Assembly: GCA_963792705.1 (NCBI GenBank)
Contig: CAWBXD010000016.1
Span: 1-64,000, forward strand
Reading direction: 5' to 3'
DNA: 64,000 nt
Source of the DNA: JBBQVS01 sp963792705
Lineage (GTDB): Bacteria; Chloroflexota; Ktedonobacteria; Ktedonobacterales; Ktedonobacteraceae
The notes below the pieces were generated by a model that searched no databases, had not been told where the DNA came from, and saw only the letters and a list, made by a program, of their open reading frames with translations. Position 1 is the stretch's first letter, and the number at the start of each line of letters is the position of its first letter. The translations under genes and the position numbers were made by a program. Positions 7,414 through 15,719 of the stretch are shown here, in pieces.

Positions 7414-8622
7414 ATGGCAAAGAAAAAAGACGAGGGGCAGAAGCAAGAGAAGTCAAAGCAGAGACGCCGAAAACATGGTGAAGGGTCTATTACGGAACGT
7501 AAAGATGGACGTTTTCAAGTAGCTATCACGTTAGAGGACGGAAGCCGTAAGACGCTGTACAGAAAGAATTATAAAGATGCAGAGACCGCGCTACAGAAGG
7601 CTCGTAGTGAATTGAAGGAGGGAATGCTTGCAATAGGGCCACAGCAAAAGCTAAAAGAGTATCTTGAGTATTGGCTAGAGGATGTGCATAAAGCAAAAAT
7701 CCGTCCTGGAACCTATCAGTCATATCGCATCATTCTAAACAATCACCTCATACCGGCACTTGGCAATATAACTATACAAAAGCTTACCTCTCAGCACCTG
7801 CAATCATTGTATGCAAAGAAACGAAGTGAGGGGCTTTCTCCAGGAAGAATTAGAATTATTCATGCAGTTATTCATAGAGCACTTGAGCATGCTATTCGTA
7901 TCACGCCTCCCCTCATTTCTCGCAATGTTTCCGAAGCCGTAGAACTTGCAGGGCAAGGACAGCATGAGATGCATCCCTTGACACCAGACCAGGCACAGCA
8001 GCTACTAGGGGCCGCACAAGAACATGATTTACTTGCGCTACTGACAGTAGCATTGACGACAGGAATGCGTAGAGGTGAAATACTAGGCTTAGAATGGCAA
8101 GATATTAACTGGAAACAAAGCATCCTTCAAATTCGTCGCACCGTTAGCTATCTTACAGGGCAAGGATTTGTTGTAGGCGAGCCGAAAACAACAGGGAGTA
8201 AAAGACAAATTGTACTCCCTCAAGTCGCAATTGATGCATTGAAACAACATCGTACCACTCAATTAGAAATTCGACTGAAAGCAGGTTCATCATGGGTAGA
8301 TCAAAACCTTGTGTTCAGTGATGATAAGGGAAACTACATTGTACCTATAACGTTGGGTCGCCACTTCTCCCATTTACTCAAAGATATAGGACTCCCGCAT
8401 ATGCGTTTCCACGACCTTAGACATAGTGCCGCAACCCTTTTATTAAGCATGGGTGTGAACGTTAAGGTTGTGCAGGAGTTATTAGGTCATAGCAATGTGA
8501 GTATGACGTTGAATGTCTATTCACACGCGCTTCCCTCAATGCAGACTGAAGCGATGAACAAAATGGATATTTTGTTCCGTCGTCAAAATCAGGATACGGA
8601 AACTGACCAGGACGCACGTTAA
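7414..8622 (+). CDS. int: Tyrosine recombinase (integrase)
   Basis: The 402-residue protein has the usual three parts: a basic N-terminal arm-binding domain (residues 20 to 75, GSITERKDGRFQV), a SAM-like core-binding domain (about 78 to 180) and a catalytic domain. Catalytic residues are visible: R219 in TGMRRGE, H333-x2-R336 in HDLRH, H359 in LGHS and the nucleophile Y369 in NVYSH. It joins attP and attB by strand exchange. ATG 7414 is preferred because the earlier ATG falls in a terminator loop. It is the last gene of the element; an inverted repeat follows eight bases after the stop. Confidence 0.93.
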   Translation: MAKKKDEGQKQEKSKQRRRKHGEGSITERKDGRFQVAITLEDGSRKTLYRKNYKDAETALQKARSELKEGMLAIGPQQKLKEYLEYWLEDVHKAKIRPGTYQSYRIILNNHLIPALGNITIQKLTSQHLQSLYAKKRSEGLSPGRIRIIHAVIHRALEHAIRITPPLISRNVSEAVELAGQGQHEMHPLTPDQAQQLLGAAQEHDLLALLTVALTTGMRRGEILGLEWQDINWKQSILQIRRTVSYLTGQGFVVGEPKTTGSKRQIVLPQVAIDALKQHRTTQLEIRLKAGSSWVDQNLVFSDDKGNYIVPITLGRHFSHLLKDIGLPHMRFHDLRHSAATLLLSMGVNVKVVQELLGHSNVSMTLNVYSHALPSMQTEAMNKMDILFRRQNQDTETDQDAR

Positions 8623-8629
8623 AAATGAC

Positions 8630-8676
8630 TTTAGACAGCAATTTTAAGCGTTTTGCTGTCAAGATTGCTGTCTAAA
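8630..8676. repeat. 13-bp inverted repeat after the integrase (terminator or att region)
   Basis: Perfect arms TTTAGACAGCAAT (8630 to 8642) and its complement (8664 to 8676) flank a 21-base centre. The centre holds an extra GCTGTC, so this hexamer occurs three times. There is no T-run, so a plain terminator is not certain. Its place immediately after the integrase also suits an attachment site or arm sites. Confidence 0.5.
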
Positions 8677-8817
8677 GGGCATCTTCTTAAAAAGAAATTT
8701 AGCAAGAAGCAAGGCTACAAGCGGCCTGAGAAGGTGTAAACATTAGTGGATATTTCAGTATGCATTATACCATACCAATAAGGTAATATGTTGCCTTTCT
8801 TTCATGAATTACGCACT

Positions 8818-8878
8818 ATAAAGAACATAACAGTGTACCCCTCTTATCACAAGAGGGGTACACTGTTATGTTCTTTAT
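8818..8878. terminator. 28-bp perfect hairpin, probable bidirectional terminator
   Basis: Left arm 8818 to 8845 and right arm 8851 to 8878 are perfectly complementary around a 5-base loop. It lies between the integrative element (+) and dps (-), 17 bases after the dps stop. The A-rich outer left arm gives U-rich 3' ends on the right arm only weakly, so termination may rest on stem stability. The stretch 8677 to 8817 before it holds no gene that I can see. Confidence 0.65.
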
Positions 8879-8895
8879 GAGATTGTAGTTAACGG

Positions 8896-9522
8896 CTACT
8901 GTGCTTTTGCGCCAGCCTGTCGATCTGAGCTATCAACAATCGGAGTGTTTACCAAATGTTGCGAGACGAACCAAACCTGTAGCTCATGCAGTGGCAGGAC
9001 TCTTGACGATAGAAGATCGTTCGTCGCGTAATCTTTGTTGTCGTCGGTCTGCTCGATACCATCGCGGATGGTCTTGATGATGGTTGCGTGTGCATTGACT
9101 GTACGTGCCAGCATTGCTGGGATGTCTTCTTCACCAGTGGGTGGATGCTCGATATTGGTTGTCTCTGCAACCTCCCACGGCATACCAGTTGTGACACCAC
9201 CAAGTGTCTGAATACGTTCTGCAATCGCGTCAACCGTCGCTAACACTTCGTCTGCATGCTTATCGAGTAGCAGGTGAAGTTGATAAAATGTTGGGCCAGT
9301 CACCTGCCAGTGGTGCTTTTTGTACAGGTTGTATAGTGTAATAGAGTCGGCAAGCAGTTGGTTAAGCATACCGACATTCTGTTTGAGTGTCTCTTCTGGC
9401 ATACCTAGTGGTACAGCATGAATTGCCCCATACTTCTGCAATTCATACGATTTAGGATGATAATTTGGTTGTGCGCCCGTCTGCGTTGCGCTTGAAACTT
9501 TATTATTTGAGGTTGTTGTCAC
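8896..9522 (-). CDS. dps: Dps family DNA-protection ferritin-like protein
   Basis: The 208-residue protein has the Dps four-helix pattern: LADSITLYNLYKKHHWQVTGP, LHLLLDKHADEV and IAERIQTLGG, with H and D/E positions of the inter-subunit ferroxidase site. Dps forms dodecamers that bind DNA and oxidise Fe(II) with peroxide. The N-terminal 40 residues are polar and may bind DNA. Translation seems to start at a GTG (complement of 9520 to 9522) behind AAAGGAG. The Gln-rich gene upstream on the same strand is 36 bases away and likely cotranscribed. Confidence 0.9.
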   Translation of the reverse strand: MTTTSNNKVSSATQTGAQPNYHPKSYELQKYGAIHAVPLGMPEETLKQNVGMLNQLLADSITLYNLYKKHHWQVTGPTFYQLHLLLDKHADEVLATVDAIAERIQTLGGVTTGMPWEVAETTNIEHPPTGEEDIPAMLARTVNAHATIIKTIRDGIEQTDDNKDYATNDLLSSRVLPLHELQVWFVSQHLVNTPIVDSSDRQAGAKAQ

Positions 9523-9558
9523 TATATTTATCTCCTTTAATAACGTTAACTATCGTAG

Positions 9559-10038
9559 TTACATTAATCCGCCGCCGCCACCACCACCACTGTTACCAAG
9601 AAACTGCTTAGCCGCCAATGCTGCAATACCTGCAACGGCAAGCTTCGCACCAGTACTTCCTAATGGACCTCCAGGACCCATAATTTGGTGCAGGATATCA
9701 GGATTCTGTTGTTGTGCGTATCCGGTGAGACGAGCTGCGTCTTGTGGTGACATGTTTTGTGGGTTATTAACGTTCGGTATTCCTGCCTGTTGAGGGTTGA
9801 AACCTTGCCCCATCAAACTGCTCACTAGTCCTTGCATCAAACCACCTCTTTGCTGCTGTGGCATTTGCTCGTAGTATTGTTGGTGAGCTTGTTCGACCAT
9901 TTGTTGTGGTGCGTTCTGAACAAACTGCTGGTAGTTCTGACGGGTTTCTTGTTCGGGAAGTTGAGAGTATGTGCCTTGATCCCAAGAGTTAGCATACTGT
10001 TGATACATCTGCTGATTGTTCTGGTCAAAAGGATACAT
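9559..10038 (-). CDS. Gln-rich protein with Gly-rich tail, 159 aa
   Basis: No family is recognised with confidence. Residues 1 to 75 are very rich in Q, N and Y. A middle part (80 to 125) has helix-prone QDAARLTGYAQQ and ILHQIMGPGGPLG. A hydrophobic alanine-rich segment (about 130 to 147) precedes a run of glycines at the end. The start has GAGGAG upstream. It sits before dps and resembles in composition the Q/N-rich protein at 14919. Surface, envelope or granule functions are all possible. Confidence 0.6.
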   Translation of the reverse strand: MYPFDQNNQQMYQQYANSWDQGTYSQLPEQETRQNYQQFVQNAPQQMVEQAHQQYYEQMPQQQRGGLMQGLVSSLMGQGFNPQQAGIPNVNNPQNMSPQDAARLTGYAQQQNPDILHQIMGPGGPLGSTGAKLAVAGIAALAAKQFLGNSGGGGGGGLM

Positions 10039-10147
10039 TCTACTATCTCCTCAATGCTTTATGGAACGTCGTGTTACAAGAGAGTCAACACAGACGTGTT
10101 ATTTACTCTTCGTACTCTGGTAACACGCGCAAGAGTGAAATGAAGTT

Positions 10148-11794
10148 TCAGGTGAGTCCGTGCATCTGAGGAATAGAGATGCTACTTGCGGATGGAGGAT
10201 TCGTATACCAAGTGCCGTTCCCCTGTGTATAGTTACGTGAATCATCGGGGTTTACAGCGTAATAAATGCCGGACATTGCGCCACCCGATTCGATGGTTCC
10301 GACAAAGAGGAGTGGGAGAATATTTGTTTCTTGCACAGTAAACTTTATTGTTCTATTCGTTGAGACAGTGCCAGTAAAATTACCACTTCCTTGCAAGCCA
10401 TAGCCGGGTGCGACGTAAAAATAGCCACTAGTGATGATACCATTATTCTGAACAATATTTCTCAACTCGATAGGAGCACTTTCACTTGGAGAGACGAAGG
10501 TATTAGTAACCTGACCGCTATAGGCTCGACCTAATACTGGATACGTAGAGGGCACCGTTGTAGGTATAACGGCTGTTGGTGTTACACCGACTGTTGCAGT
10601 GGGCGGCTTACTAGTTGGTATCGCCGTCGGTTTTGGAGTTGGTACTACTGTTGGAGTTGAACGAACTGTTGATTTTGGGGTTGCAGTAACGGTATGAGCA
10701 ACCTGTCCAAACGATGATCCTTTGAATATGCCAGCACCAAAGGTTACACCTGCGATAGCGGCTAATACAGCGAACAACGATAAAAAGATAGGTAGCACAC
10801 GTCGCCGCCGTTGATCGCGTGTCACTTCCACCGAACGTGCGACTATCCTATATGGGGGATTGCTGCGCGTGGGTTTGACAAGTCTTGTTGGAATGTCTTC
10901 TACACGCTTCGATGATGTGATGGGCACAATAGAAACACTTGGTTCTGCAATCGGTTCTGCGTTTATCTCACGCCAAAACTCTTCGACACTCGAAAAGCGG
11001 TCGTTGCTGTTAATTGCCATAGCGCGATGTATAGCGTTAGCAACATGCTGTGGTACGTGTGGTGCAAGTAGTTGCACAGGTTCAAGTGGGTCAGTGTTTT
11101 TGCTTCCCATCTGAGTCAAGCGGTACAGTGCATCTGTAGGAATAGTCCCTGTCAGGAGGGCGTACAACGTTGCCGCAAGGCCATAGATATCTGTACGTAG
11201 ATTTGTACCTCGCGCATATTGTTCTGGCGCGCCATAACCAGGGGAGCAGCGACGAACGGCAGTTGTGGTCGAGTCCTGTTCATACTCTTTGGCAATACCG
11301 AAATCGACAAGCACCGAATCATCCCCACCATCAGGTACAATGATATTGGCAGGTTTGATATCACGGTGAATGATGGGCGGTTCCTGTTTATGCAGATAGC
11401 CTACAGCGTCCATAATGGGATTCATAATCTTTATCGCATGGGGCAAGGAAAAACGCTTTCCGAGTTGTTGCTGACGTAATACCTCAAGGTTGGGGCCTGC
11501 AACATAATCCATAAGCATATACACGCGAATATTATTGTTGTCCTCAAAGACGCGATAGACACGAGGAAGTGCTGGGTTATCTAGCCGCTTGAGAACTTCA
11601 CACTCAAAGGCGAAACGCTCGCGCTCTTCCTTATTCGGATCAATAACCTCTTTTAAGGCAAAAATGTTGCCCTTCACGCGTGAGTCCCGTACACGATAGA
11701 CAGCCCCAAAGCCGCCTTTGCCTAGCAGTTCCTCAACGATATACCGATCTTTTACAACGCTCCCTGAAGAGAGCGTTGCATGTAGGTCTTGCAC
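10148..11794 (-). CDS. Transmembrane Ser/Thr protein kinase
   Basis: The 548-residue protein has a Hanks-type kinase domain from about residue 17 to 285: glycine loop GKGGFGAVY (25 to 33), lysine K48 in ALKEV, catalytic HRDIKPAN, metal-binding VDFG and GAPEQY of the activation segment. A basic juxtamembrane stretch and one membrane helix (near 335 to 355) lead to a Pro/Thr-rich extracellular linker and a beta-rich C-terminal domain (about 430 to 540) with no PASTA repeats. It should phosphorylate cytoplasmic targets in response to an outside signal. The start is a GTG behind GAGGTGAAGG. The outer domain's ligand is unknown. Confidence 0.9.
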   Translation of the reverse strand: MQDLHATLSSGSVVKDRYIVEELLGKGGFGAVYRVRDSRVKGNIFALKEVIDPNKEERERFAFECEVLKRLDNPALPRVYRVFEDNNNIRVYMLMDYVAGPNLEVLRQQQLGKRFSLPHAIKIMNPIMDAVGYLHKQEPPIIHRDIKPANIIVPDGGDDSVLVDFGIAKEYEQDSTTTAVRRCSPGYGAPEQYARGTNLRTDIYGLAATLYALLTGTIPTDALYRLTQMGSKNTDPLEPVQLLAPHVPQHVANAIHRAMAINSNDRFSSVEEFWREINAEPIAEPSVSIVPITSSKRVEDIPTRLVKPTRSNPPYRIVARSVEVTRDQRRRRVLPIFLSLFAVLAAIAGVTFGAGIFKGSSFGQVAHTVTATPKSTVRSTPTVVPTPKPTAIPTSKPPTATVGVTPTAVIPTTVPSTYPVLGRAYSGQVTNTFVSPSESAPIELRNIVQNNGIITSGYFYVAPGYGLQGSGNFTGTVSTNRTIKFTVQETNILPLLFVGTIESGGAMSGIYYAVNPDDSRNYTQGNGTWYTNPPSASSISIPQMHGLT

Positions 11795-11869
11795 CCCTTC
11801 ACCTCACGATAAATTTTGTCATATCCTGTGATTATAGGCATAGCAACCAAGCTATAGCAAGCTCAAGAG

Positions 11870-13219
11870 CTACACTAATTCTTTCACAGGAGTATTTTCA
11901 GGAGTTTGTGCAATCGGCAAGGTAGTTGGCACAACGTCTTGTACAATTAGACGTGCTCCGCGTTGAAACGTAAGGTAGGCCCAGGCCCACTGAAACACGA
12001 CCAGGAAACGGTTGCGGAAGCCAATCAGGAAGAAAATGTGGACAGCAAGCCAGAAAAACCAGGCCACAAATCCAGTCAAACGCACAAAACCAAAGTCTGC
12101 AATGCCATAGGCACGTCCAACAGTAGCAAGATTACCTTTGTTTCTGTAGTGAAACGACTTTGTGTCCTTTTTTCCCAGCACCCGTTCTCCAACCACGGAG
12201 CCTACGTAAGCACCCTCTTGCATCGCAACTGGTGCAACGCCGGGTAGTGGCTTGCCATCCTGGAATACACTTGCAGTATCACCAATCACAAACACATTGG
12301 TGTAGCCCGGAAGTGTTAAATCGTTTTGTACCTTAACACGACCTGCACGATCTACCTCGGCATTAAGCCATTTGCCAGCAGGTGATGCAGCGACGCCAGC
12401 CGTCCAGATCACCGTTTTTGCATCTAAACGTGTCTCGCCAAGCAAGACGCCTTCATCATCAATTCCTGTCACAGCAGTATGCGTTCGTACCTCTACACCA
12501 AGTTTTTCGAGTGCTTGCTGTGCTGTCGTTGCCAATTTTTCTGGGAACGCAAGTAACATTCTTGGGGCGGCTTCAACGAGAACGATGCGTGCAAGCTTAG
12601 GATCAATACGACGGAAGTCACTTGCGAGTGCTTTATGAGCGAGTTCCGCGATGGCTCCTGCCATTTCGACACCTGTTGGGCCTGCACCTACAAGCACAAA
12701 CGTGAGAAGTGCTTGCAGTTTAGCAGGATCGGTCTCCATCTCCGCGGCTTCAAACGCAAGAAGAACTTTGCGACGAATGGCGGTTGCATCCGCTATAGTT
12801 TTTAGTCCTGGGGCAAAGCGTTCCCATTCATCATGTCCAAAGTAGCCATGCGTGGCTCCTGTGGCGATGATCAAGTAGTCATAGCGCAAGGAACGCTGGG
12901 TCATATGCACATACTGATTTTTCAAATCAACGCCTGTTACCTCAGCCATCAGCACATGTGTATTTCGCTGTTTTCGCAGAATATGACGGATTGGGCCAGA
13001 AATGTCTGCTGGTGAAAGTTCGGCGGTAGCAACTTGATAAAGAAGTGGTTGAAACACATGATGGTTGTTGCGATCAATCAACGTGATATCTACAGGTGCA
13101 TTCTGTAAAGCATGCGCGGCTTTTATGCCTCCAAAACCGCCTCCGATGATGACAACTTGTGGTCTTGTTGATTGAACTTGTTTCGTAGTAGCTGTGATAT
13201 ATGTAGTCTGCGCGTCCAT
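11870..13219 (-). CDS. ndh: Type II NADH dehydrogenase (NDH-2)
   Basis: The 449-residue flavoprotein has two Rossmann folds: the FAD motif GGGFGGIKAAHAL near the N-terminus and the NADH motif VLVGAGPTGVEMAG in the middle, plus NVFVIGDTAS for FAD near the end. It oxidises NADH and reduces quinone at the inner face of the membrane without pumping protons. The C-terminus has hydrophobic and aromatic stretches (VAWFFWLAVHIFFLIGF) that bind the membrane. The start at 13219 is chosen for GGAGAAGAG seven bases upstream, dropping 13 residues of the longer frame. It stands alone between the kinase and topoisomerase genes. Confidence 0.92.
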   Translation of the reverse strand: MDAQTTYITATTKQVQSTRPQVVIIGGGFGGIKAAHALQNAPVDITLIDRNNHHVFQPLLYQVATAELSPADISGPIRHILRKQRNTHVLMAEVTGVDLKNQYVHMTQRSLRYDYLIIATGATHGYFGHDEWERFAPGLKTIADATAIRRKVLLAFEAAEMETDPAKLQALLTFVLVGAGPTGVEMAGAIAELAHKALASDFRRIDPKLARIVLVEAAPRMLLAFPEKLATTAQQALEKLGVEVRTHTAVTGIDDEGVLLGETRLDAKTVIWTAGVAASPAGKWLNAEVDRAGRVKVQNDLTLPGYTNVFVIGDTASVFQDGKPLPGVAPVAMQEGAYVGSVVGERVLGKKDTKSFHYRNKGNLATVGRAYGIADFGFVRLTGFVAWFFWLAVHIFFLIGFRNRFLVVFQWAWAYLTFQRGARLIVQDVVPTTLPIAQTPENTPVKELV

Positions 13220-13365
13220 AGTCTCTTCTCCAAATGTCTCTACGAAGAGGCAGTACAATGTTCTCCCTCGAACACAGTTAATTTATTTTTCTTTTATACT
13301 TTTATTATAGCACAACTATAGATATTCGCATTTCAGACGAAAGATACATTTCTAAGAGTGTATGG

Positions 13366-14442
13366 TTATTTTTGCTCAAGGAACGCAAGAACAGCGATTT
13401 CTTCAGGATGCAAGCCATGCAGTACTTCTATGACAGCTTGCTCATCATCTTTTTGAAGAGCTTTGAGGAGCGAACCGTTCAGGTATGCATCTATAATTTC
13501 TGGATGGATATAACTCTTACGGCAGATTGCAGGAGTATTGCCAAGATGTTTAGACGCAGTTTCTATGGCGTGTACTACATTTTTCTTCGCCTGTGTTTGT
13601 GTCTCGTATTCGCCAAGGTCCTGTAAGGCACATGTTGCAGTGACAGTACCAGCCCAGGTACGAAAATCTTTCGCGGTAAATTCTTGTCCAGTAATCTGCT
13701 GCAAGTAGTTGTTTACATCGTCCGATTCAATGGTATGCAGTTGGTTATGTTCATTGTAGTACTGGAAGAGTTCGTGTCCTGGCAGGGATTGACATCTCTT
13801 GATAATTTTCGCAAGTTGCCGATCTCTAACATCAATCGTGTGTTCTTTGCCGCTCTTGCCGCGAAAGTGAAATTCTATATTTGTTCCCTCTACATCGACA
13901 TGGTTATCACGCATGGTAGTCAAGCCAAAGGAGCCATTCTCACGAGCATATTCTTCATTGCCAATACGGATAGAGGTGGTATCGAGTAAGCGAACCACTG
14001 TCGCAAGCACTTTTTCGCGCGGTAAACCATGAAGTCTTAGATCGTGATCCACACGTTCACGAATAAGAGGAAGAGCTTTCCCAAAAGCCATCATCCTATC
14101 GTATTTGGTTTCGTCTCTAATTTCGCGCCACTTAGGGTGATAGCGGTATTGCTTGCGACCTTTCGCGTCTCTGCCTGTAGCTTGAATATGACCACGAGGG
14201 TTTGAACAAATCCAGACATTTGTCCATGCAGGTGGAATACCCAGTGAACGAACACGCTTCAGTTGTTCTTCATCGTGAATAGGTTTTCCATCGCGACCAA
14301 TGTAACTAAAATGCTTCCCTGCTCGCTTACGTCGTATGCCAGGCATCGCATCAGAGACATATCGCAAGCCAGCAGCTTTTGCGGCCTCAACAGGTGCAGC
14401 AACGTCTTCGTTCGAGGTCACTTGAGGGACTACTGATGTCAT
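13366..14442 (-). CDS. DNA topoisomerase IB (eukaryote-like, poxvirus type)
   Basis: The 358-residue protein matches bacterial topoisomerase IB: LRYVSDAMPGIRRKRAG near the start, the PAWTNVWICSNPRGHIQATG region that grips DNA, GNEEYARENGSFGLTT with a catalytic arginine, KDFRTWAGT and the active-site tyrosine in RKSYIHPE. It relaxes supercoils by forming a 3'-phosphotyrosine link. The start at 14442 has GGAG nine bases upstream; 43 extra codons of the longer frame lack family similarity. A minority of bacteria carry this enzyme, usually as an extra to topoisomerase IA and gyrase. Confidence 0.9.
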   Translation of the reverse strand: MTSVVPQVTSNEDVAAPVEAAKAAGLRYVSDAMPGIRRKRAGKHFSYIGRDGKPIHDEEQLKRVRSLGIPPAWTNVWICSNPRGHIQATGRDAKGRKQYRYHPKWREIRDETKYDRMMAFGKALPLIRERVDHDLRLHGLPREKVLATVVRLLDTTSIRIGNEEYARENGSFGLTTMRDNHVDVEGTNIEFHFRGKSGKEHTIDVRDRQLAKIIKRCQSLPGHELFQYYNEHNQLHTIESDDVNNYLQQITGQEFTAKDFRTWAGTVTATCALQDLGEYETQTQAKKNVVHAIETASKHLGNTPAICRKSYIHPEIIDAYLNGSLLKALQKDDEQAVIEVLHGLHPEEIAVLAFLEQK

Positions 14443-14918
14443 CTTCGTTCTCCTAGCACATGTACTATCCAGCGTCAACAATAATGTGGGCATCACAAGT
14501 GTCACGTTAGAGAAGTGATCTTTGTAGACAATGATGTGCTTGTCACGGTGCCAACATCTCAATATAGTCATTTTTCACACCTAGTTTTTAGTCCTTTTTC
14601 AAGTTGTAGATGCAATCTAAGAAAAAAGTGTATTTTTATATTCATAATTTACACAAGAATAACATCTGTTGTCCAAATAAGTAACATTTCTAATAATAAA
14701 TACTAGACATACGACATCCACACGTCGTATACTCACTATCGTGTAGTTTATAGACACGAGTTGGCAATAGTTCTTTCAAGGTGTTGCCTCGTGTTACTAG
14801 AAACCACAGACTCAAGGTGTGATAGAACGCCTTTTCATCTATTCTACCTGTACGTCTTTGTAGAACTGAGGTCTCAGAGCTTCAGCAGCATCGTTCATCT
14901 TAAATGGAGGTTTTGCAC
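14443..14918. other. AT-rich intergenic region between divergent genes
   Basis: No gene is seen in this 476-base stretch. It must hold the promoters of topoisomerase IB (-) and of the Q/N-rich protein (+). A 7-bp inverted repeat (ATACGAC with GTCGTAT, 14709 to 14730) could be an operator. The middle is very AT-rich. I could not fix a convincing promoter pair. Confidence 0.4.
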
Positions 14919-15509
14919 ATGTCGAACCAGGATTATGGTCAGCAGGATCAGTACAATCAAGGCAACCAGAGTAACCAGGGTGGTTATGGTCAACAACAGG
15001 ATCAATACAACCAAGGCAATCAGGGGCAACAGCAGGACCAGTACAACCAGGGCAACCAAAGCAATCAGGGTGGTTACGGGCAACAGGATCAAAGCAATCA
15101 GGGTGGTTATGGGCAGCAACAGGACCAAAGCAATCAGGGGCAACAGCAACAGGACCAGTACAATCAAGGCAATCAGGGGCAGCAAGGTGGCTATGGTCAG
15201 CAACAGGACCAGTACAACCAGGGCAACCAAAGCAATCAGGGTGGTTATGGGCAGCAACAGGACCAAAGCAATCAGGGGCAACAGCAGCAGGGACAAGGGT
15301 CGTTGGATGGCGCACGAAATGCGGCGCAAAACCAGATCGATCAGGCTATTGATCAGTTTGGAAACAAAATTCCTGGTGGTTCACAGTACACTCAGCAGGC
15401 TAAAGATGCAGCACATGGTGCGCTTGACAACCTGGAAAAAGAGGGTGAGGGTCGATTAGGGAACCTAGGCGGCTCACTGGGCGGCATGTTTGGTGGGAAT
15501 AACCAATAA
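14919..15509 (+). CDS. Gln/Asn/Gly/Tyr-rich repeat protein (prion-like low complexity)
   Basis: The 196-residue protein begins with about 125 residues built from short repeats of Y-G-Q-Q-Q-D-Q-Y/S-N-Q-G-N-Q, with almost no hydrophobic residues apart from tyrosine. The last 70 residues are different: an amphipathic helical part (AQNQIDQAIDQFG, YTQQAKDAAHGALDNL) and a Gly-rich end. The start at 14919 follows GGAGG by eight bases. The composition is that of prion-like, phase-separating or matrix proteins. The C-terminal helices may anchor or assemble it. A strong terminator follows. No function can be assigned. Confidence 0.75.
   Translation: MSNQDYGQQDQYNQGNQSNQGGYGQQQDQYNQGNQGQQQDQYNQGNQSNQGGYGQQDQSNQGGYGQQQDQSNQGQQQQDQYNQGNQGQQGGYGQQQDQYNQGNQSNQGGYGQQQDQSNQGQQQQGQGSLDGARNAAQNQIDQAIDQFGNKIPGGSQYTQQAKDAAHGALDNLEKEGEGRLGNLGGSLGGMFGGNNQ
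14935..15297 (+). repeat. In-gene tandem repeats encoding the Q/N-rich region
   Basis: Units of about 24 to 36 bases coding for QQDQYNQGNQ and SNQGGYG alternate through this stretch. Longer blocks are also duplicated: the stretch around 15035 to 15150 recurs with few changes around 15205 to 15295. The pattern suggests growth by slippage or unequal exchange. The repeats also keep long antisense frames open, which are not genes. Confidence 0.8.
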
Positions 15510-15523
15510 CCTCCGATACTGCA

Positions 15524-15575
15524 AATAAAAAGCCTTTATCATGCGATTGTATGGTAAAGGCTTTTTATTTTTTAT
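15524..15575 (+). terminator. Rho-independent terminator
   Basis: A 19-bp stem with one wobble pair (arms 15524 to 15542 and 15551 to 15569) ends in a run of Ts. The A-rich left arm would also make it work on the other strand. It ends the Q/N-rich protein transcript. Confidence 0.85.
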
Positions 15576-15719
15576 CTTATCACCTGTAATTGTCTTCTTA
15601 TAAGGTCCTTCATACGTACCACAAAATGTAGCCCCTATATTTATCTCTCTTGAAACACTCTGGTACTCTCTATTTTTTCGTGAGTGTTTAGTAACTCTAT
15701 AAAAATATGTGAGAAACTT

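Larger units (their letters stand above)
1..8676 (+). mobile_element. Right part of an integrative element (ICE- or phage-like)
   Basis: All genes from the window start to the tyrosine integrase run on the + strand with overlaps or very short gaps. The set is typical of an integrating element: a lysozyme-like protein, small membrane proteins, HNH nucleases, MazG, an initiator-like protein, DnaB, an excisionase-like helix-turn-helix and a terminal integrase. The hydrolase next to a membrane protein suggests a conjugative (type IV secretion) module continuing to the left, but no VirB4, coupling protein or relaxase is visible. No capsid, tail or terminase gene is seen either. The left end lies outside the window, and the right end is set here at an inverted repeat after the integrase. 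Confidence 0.75.

Noticed and set aside
14935..15297. Possible CRISPR array
   Set aside because: Repeats are in frame, of unequal size, without unique spacers, and code for protein.
14839..15329. Long antisense frames of about 140 to 160 residues
   Set aside because: They mirror the Q/N repeat gene; the repeats keep all frames open. They lack ribosome sites.
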